DNA from: an uncultured Prevotella sp.
Lineage (GTDB): Bacteria > Bacteroidota > Bacteroidia > Bacteroidales > Bacteroidaceae
NCBI GenBank assembly: GCA_946612625.1
Contig: CAMOEW010000010.1
Location: 1-42,163 of the forward strand
Length of the DNA: 42,163 bases
Direction of reading: 5' to 3'
A program made the position numbers and the translations under genes. The first letter of the stretch is position 1. Every line of letters begins with the position of its first letter. The notes under the pieces are model-generated. The model worked only from the letters and a program-made list of their open reading frames with translations. It did not search any database and had not been told where the DNA came from. Shown here one piece after another: positions 27,354 to 36,526 of the stretch.

Positions 27354-28136
27354 TTAAATTTTCAGGTCTCGTATCACTCCGCGTTTTGATTCCTCGATGA
27401 ACTTACAGATGTAAGCCACTTCTTTGCTTTCTGGATATTTGGCTCTTGCCTCAGCGATACCGTCCTTGAGAACTCCTTGTGCATATATTATGCGATAGGT
27501 GTCGTGTATGGTGTCGATGGTTTCGTTTGAGAATCCTCTGCGTCTGAGTCCGACGAGATTTACTCCACAGAATCTAGTCGGCTCTTTTCCGGCTATGATG
27601 TATGGAGGTATGTCAAGGCTGAATCGGCAACCTCCCTGAACCATCACAAAGCCTCCGATTCGGCAGAACTGGTGGCAGAGTACAGTTGCGCTGATTATGG
27701 CATTGTCGTCGATTTCCACTTCTCCAGCGAATTTTGTAGAATTGCCAATGATGAGTCCGTTGCCAAGTACACAGTCGTGTGCTACGTGCATGTTTTCCAT
27801 CAGAAGATTATTGCTTCCGATTATAGTTTTTCCTTTGCTTGCCGTACCACGGCTAAGAGTAACGTTCTCTCTTATGCTGTTATTATCGCCAATTATGCAA
27901 AGTGTCTCTTCACCTTTAAATTTAAGATCTTGTGGCTTAGTGCTGATACTTGCTCCTGGAAAGAATTCATTGTTGTTGCCTATGCGTGCGCCGGTATGTA
28001 CTGTAACGCTGTTGTACAGTTTATTGTTGTCGCCGATTTCCACGTTCTTGTCTATGTAACAGAACGGTCCGATTATATTGTTGTCGCCAAGCTTTGCAGC
28101 CGGATCGACATAAGCCATTGGACTTATTTGATTCAT
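27354..28136 (-). CDS. lpxA: UDP-N-acetylglucosamine acyltransferase
   Basis: LpxA performs the first step of lipid A synthesis, acylating UDP-GlcNAc. It is a left-handed beta-helix of hexapeptide repeats (about 10-185) followed by a helical C-terminal domain. The catalytic His lies in HVAHDCVLGN (about residue 120), and the C-terminal region GLRRRGFS is typical. The length of 260 is normal. It is 12 bases downstream of lpxC/fabZ. Confidence 0.96.
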   Translation of the reverse strand: MNQISPMAYVDPAAKLGDNNIIGPFCYIDKNVEIGDNNKLYNSVTVHTGARIGNNNEFFPGASISTKPQDLKFKGEETLCIIGDNNSIRENVTLSRGTASKGKTIIGSNNLLMENMHVAHDCVLGNGLIIGNSTKFAGEVEIDDNAIISATVLCHQFCRIGGFVMVQGGCRFSLDIPPYIIAGKEPTRFCGVNLVGLRRRGFSNETIDTIHDTYRIIYAQGVLKDGIAEARAKYPESKEVAYICKFIEESKRGVIRDLKI

Positions 28137-28148
28137 AATAGAGTTGGG

Positions 28149-29534
28149 TTATTTGTTTTTTACTATTTGTGCCGTAAACGTTGCTTCTGCTACGACATGG
28201 TCACCAACAAAGATGTATCCGTGCATTGACGAAATACCATGGCGAACCGGTGCCAGCAAATCTACTTTGAAAATAAGTGTGTCGCCAGGTACCACCTTTT
28301 GCCTGAATTTTACATTGTCTATTTTTATGAAATATGTGCTCCACCTTTCCGGCTCTTCGAGCGTATTCAGCACAAGCAGACCACCACATTGTGCCATGGC
28401 TTCTATTTGAAGCACTCCCGGCATTACGGGTTCCTGTGGGAAATGTCCTAGGAAAAAGGGCTCGTTGCTTGTAACGTTCTTTATACCAACGATGCTTGTT
28501 GCTCCGAGTGCTATCACTTTATCTACGAGTTGCATTGGATATCTGTGTGGGAGCAGTTCGCGTATGCGGTTTACATCCATTATCGGTTCGTCGTTAGGAT
28601 CGTACAAGGGAGCTTGGATTTCATGCTTGCGAATTTCCTTCCTCATTTGTCGGGCGAACTTGTTGTTGATGGTGTGTCCAGGACGGGTTGCTACGATACG
28701 TCCCTTGATGGGTTTCCCTATAAGAGCCATGTCGCCTATTATGTCTAGCAGTTTGTGGCGCGTGCATTCGTTTTCCCATACCAGTGGCTTGTGTTGAATA
28801 TATCCGAGTTCGTTTGCGTCGCGGTGTTCTACTCCGAGTTGATCTGCAAGATTGTCAAGTTGTTCCTGCGTCAATTGTCTCTCGTAGATTACAATGGCGT
28901 TGTCCATGTCGCCTCCCTTAATGAGATTAGCCTGCAGTAATGGGAAAATGTCACGTACAAAGACAAATGTGCGTGCAGGTGCTATTTCCGTGGCGTAGTC
29001 TTCTACTTTGTCGATAGTGGCAAACTGGCTATTGATGAACTTTGACTCGAAGGAACACATTGCTGTAATGCTGAATTCGTCATCGGGAAGAATAGTGATA
29101 CATGAGCCGGTTTCGTCGTCTTTTACCTCTATTTTCTTGCGAATTATATACCAGTCTTTTGGTGCATTCTGTTCTTCTATACCTACTTCTTTGATTTTCT
29201 CTACAAACTTTATTGCACTTCCGTCGAGAATCGGAAACTCAGGACCGTTAACCTGTATGAGACAGTTGTCTATGCCAAGTGCATATAGTGCCGACATACC
29301 GTGTTCGATGGTTGATATCCGAACGTCGCCTTTGCCGATAACGGTGCCTCGTTTTGTATCAACCACATTTTCTGCTATTGCATCAATGATTGGCTGTCCT
29401 TCGAGATCAATGCGCTGTATTTTGTAACCGCTGTTTTCCGGTGCTGGGTTGAATGTCGCAGTGAGGCTCAATCCTGTGTGGAGACCTTTGCCGAAGAGCG
29501 AGAAACTGCCTTTAAGTGTCTTTTGTTTCATCAT
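28149..29534 (-). CDS. lpxC/fabZ: Fused LpxC deacetylase / FabZ dehydratase
   Basis: A natural fusion, characteristic of Bacteroidota, joins the lipid A deacetylase LpxC (about 1-305) and the 3-hydroxyacyl-ACP dehydratase FabZ (about 320-461). LpxC zinc ligands are His78 (EHGMSAL), His260 and Asp264 (RHKLLD), with catalytic His287 (GHTINN). FabZ catalytic residues are His364 (GHFPQ) and Glu378 (QIEAMAQ), and LLPHRYPM marks the start of that domain. The fusion links 3-hydroxyacyl-ACP use with lipid A synthesis. Spacing to the neighbouring genes is 4 bases from lpxD and 12 bases to lpxA. Confidence 0.97.
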   Translation of the reverse strand: MMKQKTLKGSFSLFGKGLHTGLSLTATFNPAPENSGYKIQRIDLEGQPIIDAIAENVVDTKRGTVIGKGDVRISTIEHGMSALYALGIDNCLIQVNGPEFPILDGSAIKFVEKIKEVGIEEQNAPKDWYIIRKKIEVKDDETGSCITILPDDEFSITAMCSFESKFINSQFATIDKVEDYATEIAPARTFVFVRDIFPLLQANLIKGGDMDNAIVIYERQLTQEQLDNLADQLGVEHRDANELGYIQHKPLVWENECTRHKLLDIIGDMALIGKPIKGRIVATRPGHTINNKFARQMRKEIRKHEIQAPLYDPNDEPIMDVNRIRELLPHRYPMQLVDKVIALGATSIVGIKNVTSNEPFFLGHFPQEPVMPGVLQIEAMAQCGGLLVLNTLEEPERWSTYFIKIDNVKFRQKVVPGDTLIFKVDLLAPVRHGISSMHGYIFVGDHVVAEATFTAQIVKNK

Positions 29535-29538
29535 ATCT

Positions 29539-30570
29539 TTACTTCTTTTCCAATTCTTCTACTTTTTTCTGCAAATCACTTAATTGCTTGAAAATATCGG
29601 GTAGCCGACGGAACAAGGCTTGCGACTTGAAATAAGCCTTGGGTTCCATAGGCGGTGTTCCAATCAGGGTGCTGTTCTCTTTAATATTACCTGGTACTCC
29701 CGATTGCGCTCCGAGGTTAACTTTGTCACCAATATGCAGGTGGCCTGCCAGGCCTACCTGTCCTCCGAACATGCACCAAGAACCTACCTTCGTACTTCCT
29801 GCCACTCCTACTTGTGCTGACATGACTGTGTTTTCGCCTATTTCGCAGTTGTGGGCTATTTGTATCAGATTGTCGAGTTTTACTCCTTTGTGTATTATGG
29901 TGCTTCCCATCGTTGAGCGGTCAACACAGGTGTTAGCTCCTATTTCCACATTGTCTTCTATGACAACAATTCCTATTTGCGGAATCTTGTCATAACCTTC
30001 TTGGTTGGGTGCGAACCCGAAACCGTCGGCACCAATGACCGTGCCGGAGTGAATTGTCACATTTTTTCCTAATATGCAGCCTTCGTAAATGGTTACGTTG
30101 GGATAGATAACAGACTCTTCTCCAATGGTTACTTTGTCCCCAATCACAGCATGTGGATATATCATTGCTCTGTCGCCTATGACGACTCCGTCGCCGATAC
30201 ATGCGAAGGGGCCAATATATACGTCTTGCCCGATTATTGCCTTGGGTGAGATGTAAGCAAGTTTGTCAATGCCTGTTTTCCGAGGCATTGTCGATGCGTA
30301 TAGCTGCAACAATTTAGCTACGCTTTCATATGCGCTCTTAACGCGTATGAGCGTCGTGCTCACAGGCTTTTCCAAAGCCAAACTGTCATCAACGAGTACT
30401 ATAGTTGATTTTGTGTCGTATATGTACTGGATATATTTTGGGTTTGAGAGAAACGAGATAGCTCCTTCCTTACCCTCTTCGATTTTTGCGAAAGTGTTGA
30501 CTGTGGCATCTTCGTTTCCTTCCACTCTGCCGCCGATAAACGAGGCTATTTGTTTAGCTGAAAATTCCAT
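29539..30570 (-). CDS. lpxD: UDP-3-O-(3-hydroxyacyl)glucosamine N-acyltransferase
   Basis: LpxD adds the second acyl chain in lipid A synthesis. An N-terminal UDP-sugar binding domain is followed by a hexapeptide-repeat beta-helix (about 105-300). The catalytic His is in [11 protein letters not shown], and a C-terminal coiled helix ends [11 protein letters not shown]. The ATG at 30570 (MEFSAKQIA) is the family start. The longer in-frame start at 30621 would overlap the HD gene and the -7 box at 30598-30606. The mature length is 343. Confidence 0.96.
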   Translation of the reverse strand: MEFSAKQIASFIGGRVEGNEDATVNTFAKIEEGKEGAISFLSNPKYIQYIYDTKSTIVLVDDSLALEKPVSTTLIRVKSAYESVAKLLQLYASTMPRKTGIDKLAYISPKAIIGQDVYIGPFACIGDGVVIGDRAMIYPHAVIGDKVTIGEESVIYPNVTIYEGCILGKNVTIHSGTVIGADGFGFAPNQEGYDKIPQIGIVVIEDNVEIGANTCVDRSTMGSTIIHKGVKLDNLIQIAHNCEIGENTVMSAQVGVAGSTKVGSWCMFGGQVGLAGHLHIGDKVNLGAQSGVPGNIKENSTLIGTPPMEPKAYFKSQALFRRLPDIFKQLSDLQKKVEELEKK

Positions 30571-30597
30571 TATTTTTGTTAATTGCAAATATTTGGT

Positions 30598-30606
30598 GCA
30601 AAGATA
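30598..30606 (-). promoter_or_regulatory. lpxD: -7 element upstream of lpxD
   Basis: TATCTTTGC on the minus strand matches the TAnnTTTG -7 box and ends 28 bases before the lpxD ATG. A TTTG lies only 12 bases further upstream and no TTTG occurs at the normal 19-21 base spacing, so a full promoter is not certain. An internal promoter for the lipid A genes is plausible. Confidence 0.4.
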
Positions 30607-30617
30607 ACAAAAAAAGT

Positions 30618-31838
30618 TCAAACTCGTTGATAACAGAGATAATATTTTCGTATTTTTTTTGATAGAAGATTAACGTTTATGATTTCTGATGCTTCAGAAA
30701 TGTCTTTTTTTGTCCCGTCTTTGTAAAGAATAGTGATACTGTCATCGTTGGTGTCGTACATGTCTTTCTCAATAGTATTCACGCTGTAGAAGTAGTCCGT
30801 TTCTTCCTCCTTGATGTTCAGTTTTTCTGCAATAGTTTGTTTCAATTCATATATCTGTTCTTCTTTTATAGGTTTTTCATGCACTTCTACTTTGAATATG
30901 TTCCTGTTTAGCATATCGTCTGCGAGAGTGGCAAGAATTTTGTCGTTGCTGTGTTTCCATACTTTCATACTGCTCCAGATGTCATTGTCGTCCAGCTCCT
31001 CATACATCGTCAGAGCTTCGCTGTGGTTTTCAAACCACTGCGCATCAACGTTGTTATATAGAAAGTATCTCAGTGCAGGAGGTGCAAATACTTTATGTCC
31101 CTCCATGGCAATATGCTTTGCTCTCATGAGTGTGTTGATGAGCATTTTTTCGTACGCCACCGCAGTCTTGTGCAGATATACTTGCCAGTACATCAGCCGT
31201 CTTGATGTGAGAAAATTCTCTATTGAGTATATCCCATTTGACTCCACAACGAGTCTGTCGTCGTCCACGTTGAGCATCTTTATTATTCTTGCGCTACCGA
31301 TGTTTCCTTCAGTTACTCCGGTGAAAAAAGAATCTCGTCTGAGATAGTCCAGCCGGTCCATATCGAGCTGTGAACTGATAAGCTGGTGAAGGAACCGTTT
31401 GGGGTATTCGTCTTTGAAAATACTTATTGCAAGGTTCAGTTGTCCTCCCATATCACGGTTTATCTGTTCCATCATCATCAGCGAAATGTCCTCGTGCGAG
31501 ATACCTTTGATAAGCGTATTTTCTAGTACGTGCGAGAAAGGCCCGTGTCCTATGTCGTGCATTAGTATTGCTGCTTCTACGGCTTCAGCCTCTGAGTCGA
31601 AGATGAAGTTCCCTTTAAGTTGCAATGACATAACCGCCTCACTCATCAGGTGGAATGCTCCGATGGAATGCTGGAAGCGTGTGTGGCGTGCCGATGGATA
31701 TACAACAGATGCCAGTCCGAGCTGGTTTATCCTTGTAAGTCGTTGTATAAGAGGATGCTTTACGATGTTGAGAAGCAGTCCTCTCGGGATTTTTATGAAT
31801 CCGAATACTGGGTCGATTATTATCTTGCTGTCGTTCAC
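30618..31838 (-). CDS. HD-domain phosphohydrolase (dNTPase-like)
   Basis: This metal-dependent HD-superfamily phosphohydrolase resembles SAMHD1/dGTPase proteins. The metal motif is HTRFQHS (52-58) plus HD at 94-95 in [12 protein letters not shown], with the distal Asp in [12 protein letters not shown] substrate such as a dNTP or other nucleotide is likely, but not determinable. The start GTG at 31838 gives the N-terminus expected for the family ([16 protein letters not shown]) and overlaps the acyl-CoA ligase stop as GTGA, which implies coupling. It is often found beside lpxD in this phylum. Confidence 0.9.
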   Translation of the reverse strand: MNDSKIIIDPVFGFIKIPRGLLLNIVKHPLIQRLTRINQLGLASVVYPSARHTRFQHSIGAFHLMSEAVMSLQLKGNFIFDSEAEAVEAAILMHDIGHGPFSHVLENTLIKGISHEDISLMMMEQINRDMGGQLNLAISIFKDEYPKRFLHQLISSQLDMDRLDYLRRDSFFTGVTEGNIGSARIIKMLNVDDDRLVVESNGIYSIENFLTSRRLMYWQVYLHKTAVAYEKMLINTLMRAKHIAMEGHKVFAPPALRYFLYNNVDAQWFENHSEALTMYEELDDNDIWSSMKVWKHSNDKILATLADDMLNRNIFKVEVHEKPIKEEQIYELKQTIAEKLNIKEEETDYFYSVNTIEKDMYDTNDDSITILYKDGTKKDISEASEIINVNLLSKKIRKYYLCYQRV

Positions 31839-33496
31839 TGATACATGTATCTCTTGATGCTTTTCTTCGGCGTCTTTTCAAATTCCTTTTCTTGTATTTC
31901 GATTTCGGCTATTTTCTCGTATGCAGGTAGTACTTGGTTCAGTTGCTGTCGGTTCTGTTCCATTACGTTCTTTATATCGTCGGCATTAAGATTTATAGCC
32001 TTTGCCTCGTCATAATCGGGATATACCAATCCCACGAGCTTTGAATCGCGCTGTACAACCACGCTCTCCACGACGAGAGTCATCGAATTAAGCTTGTCTT
32101 CTATTTCTTCCGGGTAAATATTTTGTCCGTTGGCACCGAGAAGCATGTTTTTCGAGCGTCCGTTGATGAATACGTTGCCCTCATAGTCCATTGTTCCGAG
32201 GTCGCCTGTATGGAACCATCCGTCGCGGTCGATGGCTTCTCTTGTAGCTTCTTCATTCTTGTAGTAACCGAGCATGACGTTAAGTCCTTTGGTCATTATT
32301 TCTCCTGGAATATTCTGTGGGTCGGGCGAGTCAATCTTCACTTTCATGTGCAAGGCTGCCTTTCCGCAACTGCCTTGCTTGAATGTATGCCAGTCGGCAT
32401 AGCATATAATAGGAGCGCATTCCGTGGCTCCATAGCCAACGGTATATGGGAAGTCTATTTTCTTTAGGAACGACTCCACCTCTTGGTTGAATGCGGCTCC
32501 ACCGATGATTACTTCGTAGAACTTTCCTCCGAAAGCATTGACCACCTGTTCGCAGATTTTCTCATGCACTTTCCTGTTTACTACTGGCATGTTTAGGAGA
32601 AGTTTCATTCGGTTGTTCTGAATTTTCGGGAACACTTTCTTCCTTATGATTTTCTCTATTACAAGCGGAACGGCAATGATAATTGCCGGTTTCACGTCTG
32701 CGAAAGCCTGTGCTATGATGGCCGGTGACGGTATGCGGTTAAGATAGAAAATGTGGCATCCGTGAATGAATTCAAAAACGAACTCGAAGGCCATTCCATA
32801 CATGTGTGCCATTGGCAGTATGCTTATCACCTTGTCGCCACGGTTGATTGTTTTTCCTAGTACGCTGTATGCGAAATCACAGTTGCTCCAGATGGCACGG
32901 TATGGTATCATTACTCCCTTTGAGAATCCAGTTGTCCCGCTGGTATAGTTGATGAGTGCCAGTTCGTCGGGGTCTTCATCTATATAATAATGTACGTGTT
33001 CCTTTCTAAAATACTTCGGGTATTTCTTTCCGAACATTTCGTTCAGATGTTCTCGTGCGTATGTAAGTTTGTCGGTTCGTGAGAGCATGAGCGAGTAGTC
33101 GGGGTTGTTGATTATACCCTCAAGCTTTGGCATCTGTGTCGGGTCAATGATTGTAGCCACATGGTCGCCCACGAATAGCAGTTTTGCCTCGCTATGGTTC
33201 ACGATATTGTGTATCTGGTCGGGCATGAACTCGTGTAGTATAGGTACTGCGACAGCACCATAGGTGAGCGTAGCCAGGAAGGCTACTGCCCAGTGTGCGC
33301 AGTTTCTTCCGCAGAGTGCTATTTTGTCGCCTTTCTCCACTCCGCTGTTCTCGAACATAATGTGCAGTTTCTCTATTTTCCTTGCTACGTCGTGATATTG
33401 CAATGTTGCACCCTTGTAGTCTGTAAGGGCATCAAGATCCCAGTTGTCTTTTATGCTTTTTTCCAGTATGGCATTAAAACTTGGTACGTGTTCCAT
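31835..33496 (-). CDS. Long-chain acyl-CoA ligase (second of a tandem pair)
   Basis: This AMP-forming ANL-superfamily enzyme activates fatty acids to acyl-CoA (or acyl-adenylate for another acceptor) in the cytoplasm or at the membrane. The ATP-binding motif YTSGTTGFSKGVM, the VGYGATECAP motif and a GWFHTGDLG motif are present, followed by the C-terminal GRSKNMLLGANGQNIYPEE. The ATG at 33496 (MEHVPSFN) aligns with its paralog's start. A longer in-frame TTG/GTG-type start would run into the upstream gene. About three quarters of the first 90 residues match the upstream paralog by eye. The length is 553. Confidence 0.92.
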   Translation of the reverse strand: MEHVPSFNAILEKSIKDNWDLDALTDYKGATLQYHDVARKIEKLHIMFENSGVEKGDKIALCGRNCAHWAVAFLATLTYGAVAVPILHEFMPDQIHNIVNHSEAKLLFVGDHVATIIDPTQMPKLEGIINNPDYSLMLSRTDKLTYAREHLNEMFGKKYPKYFRKEHVHYYIDEDPDELALINYTSGTTGFSKGVMIPYRAIWSNCDFAYSVLGKTINRGDKVISILPMAHMYGMAFEFVFEFIHGCHIFYLNRIPSPAIIAQAFADVKPAIIIAVPLVIEKIIRKKVFPKIQNNRMKLLLNMPVVNRKVHEKICEQVVNAFGGKFYEVIIGGAAFNQEVESFLKKIDFPYTVGYGATECAPIICYADWHTFKQGSCGKAALHMKVKIDSPDPQNIPGEIMTKGLNVMLGYYKNEEATREAIDRDGWFHTGDLGTMDYEGNVFINGRSKNMLLGANGQNIYPEEIEDKLNSMTLVVESVVVQRDSKLVGLVYPDYDEAKAINLNADDIKNVMEQNRQQLNQVLPAYEKIAEIEIQEKEFEKTPKKSIKRYMYQ

Positions 33497-33515
33497 ATTT
33501 CTTTTGTTTTGGATT

Positions 33516-35174
33516 TTAGTTGTATAGGTATCGTTTAATACTCTTTTTTGGTGTCTTGGCAAACTCCTCTTCTTGGATTTCAATTGCTGCCAGTCGGCTG
33601 AATGTGGGAAGTTCCGCATTGAGTACTTTCCTGTTTTGCTCCATTATTCCTTGCAGGTCGCTTGTCGAGAAGTTCATTGCTGTTGCCTCGTCGTAGTCGG
33701 GATGCACGAGTGCAATTATCTTTTCGCCTCGCTGTATTACAATGCATTCGCTGACGAGGGCCATCGATCCAAGCTTGTCTTCGATCTCCTCCGGATAGAT
33801 GTTCTGGCCGTTAGCTCCGAGCAGCATGTTCTTTTTTCTTCCCTTAATGAATATATGTCCGTCGGCACTCATTGTTCCAAGGTCGCCGGTGTGGTACCAT
33901 CCGTCTTCGTCAATGGTGGCGCGAGTCTTTTCTTCGTTTTTATAGTATCCAAGCATCACATTTTTTCCCTTTGCAACAATTTCTCCTGGAATTACCTGTG
34001 GGCGGCTGCTTAGTATCTTAACCTCCATGTTGTCAACGGGCGTTCCGCAACTGCCGGGAACGAAGTCGTGGTAGTCGCTGAAGGAGATGAGTGGAGCGCA
34101 TTCAGTGGTGCCATAACCAACGGTAATGGGAAAGCCTATCGAGACAAGAAAATCTTCAATCTCCTGATTAAGTGGGGCTCCCCCCACTATCACCTCATAG
34201 GCATTGCCTCCGAATATTGTCTTCACCAGTTCACAGATTCGCTCTTTCACTTTCTTGTTCACTACCGGCATTTTCAACAGCATCTTTATGACATTGCTGT
34301 CAATGAGTGGGAACACTTGCTTGCGTATTATTTTCTCCACTACGAGTGGTACGGCCACGATGACGTATGGCTTGACTTCTGCTATTGCCTGCGCAATTAC
34401 TGCAGGCGAGGGCAGTCGTGTGAGGAAAGAGAGGTGGCAACCATGTACAAATGGGAAGAAGAACTCGAATGCCATGCCATACATGTGGGCCATAGGCAGC
34501 ATGTTCAGCGTCGAACTGCCGTGTGGCACATGTTCGCCAAGCATTTTTATGCAGTATTCGAGGTTTCCGCAAATTGCCCTGTATGGTATCATCACCCCTT
34601 TCGAAAATCCTGTTGTTCCGCTGGTATAGTTGATGATGGCAGTTTCGTCGGCTTCGTCTTTATGGTAGGTAACGTCGTTTGCCCTGAATGCGTTGGGGTA
34701 TTTAGAACCGAACATTAAATTAAGATGTTCGCGCGCGTGTGTCAGTGTTTCCGACCGCGACATTACTAACGACAAGTCTGGTATGAAAATAACCCCTTCG
34801 AGTGCCGGCATCTCGTCGGCATTGATAGCCTTCACGACGTAATCGCCCACGAATAGAAGTTTGGCTTCACTGTGGTTCACCACGTTGTAAATCTGTTCTG
34901 CACTGAATTCGTTCTGCACCGGCACCGCCACTGCACCGTATGTCAGTGTGGCAAGGAAAACCACCGCCCAGTTAGCACTATTGCGACCGCAGATGGCGAT
35001 TTTGTCACCCTCCTTCACGTTGCTGTTTTCGAAAAGAATGTGTAGCTTCTCAATCTTCCTTGCTACGTCATGATACTGTAGAGTGATGCCTTGATAGTCA
35101 GTCAAAGCATCCAGGTTCCAGTTCTGCTTTATAGATTTTTCAATATAAGAATTGAAACTCACAAAAGTATTCAT
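33516..35174 (-). CDS. Long-chain acyl-CoA ligase (first of a tandem pair)
   Basis: This paralog of the next gene has the same AMP-forming motifs: YTSGTTGFSKGVM, VGYGTTECAPL and GWYHTGDLG, then GRKKNMLLGANGQNIYPEE. The length of 552 is typical of short bacterial FadD-like forms that resemble acyl-ACP/acyl-CoA synthetases. It is first in a two-gene unit with a strong promoter and two operator-like dyads just upstream, so the pair is probably controlled by a specific regulator, perhaps one sensing acyl-CoA. Whether the two copies differ in chain-length preference cannot be read from the sequence. Confidence 0.93.
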   Translation of the reverse strand: MNTFVSFNSYIEKSIKQNWNLDALTDYQGITLQYHDVARKIEKLHILFENSNVKEGDKIAICGRNSANWAVVFLATLTYGAVAVPVQNEFSAEQIYNVVNHSEAKLLFVGDYVVKAINADEMPALEGVIFIPDLSLVMSRSETLTHAREHLNLMFGSKYPNAFRANDVTYHKDEADETAIINYTSGTTGFSKGVMIPYRAICGNLEYCIKMLGEHVPHGSSTLNMLPMAHMYGMAFEFFFPFVHGCHLSFLTRLPSPAVIAQAIAEVKPYVIVAVPLVVEKIIRKQVFPLIDSNVIKMLLKMPVVNKKVKERICELVKTIFGGNAYEVIVGGAPLNQEIEDFLVSIGFPITVGYGTTECAPLISFSDYHDFVPGSCGTPVDNMEVKILSSRPQVIPGEIVAKGKNVMLGYYKNEEKTRATIDEDGWYHTGDLGTMSADGHIFIKGRKKNMLLGANGQNIYPEEIEDKLGSMALVSECIVIQRGEKIIALVHPDYDEATAMNFSTSDLQGIMEQNRKVLNAELPTFSRLAAIEIQEEEFAKTPKKSIKRYLYN

Positions 35175-35199
35175 TGCACAATTTACAAAAATTTGTGCA
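35175..35199. promoter_or_regulatory. Operator-like 25-base dyad overlapping the -7 box and start site
   Basis: TGCACAATTT (35175-35184) and the mirrored AATTTGTGCA at the other end (to 35199) form an imperfect dyad of 25 bases centred on 35187. It begins at the base next to the acyl-CoA ligase ATG and overlaps the 3' part of the -7 box and the predicted start of transcription. A bound dimeric protein there would block initiation. A second dyad of the same length lies 41 bases away. Confidence 0.5.
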
Positions 35200-35229
35200 A
35201 AGGTAATTTATTTCTTGCACATTTCCAAA
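35198..35229 (-). promoter_or_regulatory. Promoter of the acyl-CoA ligase pair
   Basis: On the minus strand, TTTG (35226-35229), exactly 20 bases, then TACCTTTG (35198-35205), followed by C, is a full match to the Bacteroidota pattern. The -33 box lies inside the loop of the dyad at 35216-35240 and the -7 box overlaps the dyad at 35175-35199. The untranslated leader would be only about 15 bases. Confidence 0.7.
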
Positions 35230-35240
35230 AAAAATGTGCA
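35216..35240. promoter_or_regulatory. Second operator-like 25-base dyad at the -33 box
   Basis: TGCACATTT (35216-35224) and AAATGTGCA (35232-35240) are perfect 9-base inverted arms around 7 bases, 25 in total, centred on 35228. It has the same half-site TGCACA and the same length as the dyad at 35175-35199. It sits between the permease stop and the promoter, so it could in part serve as a weak hairpin for the permease transcript, but there is no T-run typical of a terminator. Confidence 0.5.
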
Positions 35241-35245
35241 GTATT

Positions 35246-36493
35246 TTACTCGAATCTTATAGATTTTGCCGGTTTGATGTGAGATACGACATAACTTGGG
35301 GCAATTAGAACAGTTATGCAGACCAAAAGTGTTGCAATATTGAGCATTAATGTCAATGGAATGTTAAGTTCTGTTGGTGCCTTGCTGACGTAGTATGTTT
35401 GCGGGTCGAGTGTGACGATGCCTGTAGCCTGTTGCAATATTACGAGTCCGATACCTATGACGTTTCCGATAATCAGTCCTTTTCCGATTACGAATACAGC
35501 GAACCACAGAAATGTATGGCGGATAGTGGTATTGTCGGCTCCCAGTGCCTTGAGAGTTCCGATCATCTGTGTACGTTCGAGTATGATGATAAGCAAACCA
35601 GAGATCATAGTAACGCCTGCCACGCACGCCATCAGCGCGAGTATTATCCATACGTTCATGTCGAGCAGTTCTAACCAAGAGAAGATATTGGGATATGCTT
35701 CGTATATGGTCTGTGACATGAAAGTCTGTCCCAGCCGGTCTTGGGTCCGGTTTACCTTTTCTATGACGTTCTGTGCCGTTTGTTCTATTCTGCCGAAGTC
35801 GCCAACGATGAGTTCTGCTCCATTGCACATGTCATTGCTCCATTCGTTCAGTTTCCGGGTGGTGTAGATGTCGGTATAGCAAAATGCCTTGTCGAACTGC
35901 GACATGTTCGACTCGTAGATGCCAGCCACGCTGAATTTCCTTGCCCTCACGTTATCTTCTCCAATGAAATAGGCATACAGATGGTCGCCCGTTCTTAGCT
36001 GCAGTCTGTTGGCTGTCATTCTTGATATGAGAATTTTGTTTGAGCTTGTCGAGTCGCTGAAGTGTGGAATATCTCCATTTGTCAAGTTGTCTCTTAGGAA
36101 TGTCATGTCGTATTCCTGGCCAACACCTTTGAATATTATTCCGAGGAAGTCGGCATCGGTCTTGAGTATTCCTTGAGTGTTGGCAAATCTTTCCACGTGT
36201 TTTATGCCGTCAATGCCTTTTAGCATTCTCATCATGCTGTCGCCAATACATACGGGGTAGGCATCGCTCTGCTGCAGTGTCATGAAGTTCTCTACCTGAA
36301 TGTGGCTGCCGAATCCTATCACCTTGTCTCTGATAGTGTGTTTGAATCCTAACACCACCGCCACCGTTACAATCATTACAGCCAGCCCTATCGCCACGCC
36401 TGCCGTTGCAATATGAACAGCAGGGCGGCTGACTTTGTGCTTGTCGCCGTCGTTCTTGTAAATATGTCTTGCGAGGTAGAGTGGGAGATGCAT
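35246..36493 (-). CDS. LolC/LolE-type ABC transporter permease (FtsX-like)
   Basis: This is a four-helix MacB/FtsX-family permease. The first membrane helix is at about 29-50, there is a large periplasmic domain (about 52-265), and three helices cluster at about 275-300, 325-350 and 375-400. The arrangement matches LolC/LolE, which release lipoproteins from the inner membrane. Similar permeases in this phylum are annotated that way. The cytoplasmic ATPase partner is not adjacent. The sequence between helices 2 and 3 carries GTLKALGADNTTIRHTF, typical of the coupling helix of this family. The upstream gene is the aminotransferase, 33 bases away. Confidence 0.85.
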   Translation of the reverse strand: MHLPLYLARHIYKNDGDKHKVSRPAVHIATAGVAIGLAVMIVTVAVVLGFKHTIRDKVIGFGSHIQVENFMTLQQSDAYPVCIGDSMMRMLKGIDGIKHVERFANTQGILKTDADFLGIIFKGVGQEYDMTFLRDNLTNGDIPHFSDSTSSNKILISRMTANRLQLRTGDHLYAYFIGEDNVRARKFSVAGIYESNMSQFDKAFCYTDIYTTRKLNEWSNDMCNGAELIVGDFGRIEQTAQNVIEKVNRTQDRLGQTFMSQTIYEAYPNIFSWLELLDMNVWIILALMACVAGVTMISGLLIIILERTQMIGTLKALGADNTTIRHTFLWFAVFVIGKGLIIGNVIGIGLVILQQATGIVTLDPQTYYVSKAPTELNIPLTLMLNIATLLVCITVLIAPSYVVSHIKPAKSIRFE

Positions 36494-36526
36494 TAATTGT
36501 TAATCTACAACTGGCAATCGTGTGTA

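Noticed and set aside
27672..28229. Plus-strand open frame of 185 codons opposite lpxA
   Set aside because: Antisense to the hexapeptide repeats of LpxA. Its repetitive hydrophobic look is explained by reading those repeats backwards.
27800..30300. Periodic short repeats at the protein level suggesting a repeat element
   Set aside because: They are the hexapeptide repeats of LpxA and LpxD, not a DNA repeat array. No CRISPR-like spacing exists anywhere in the window.
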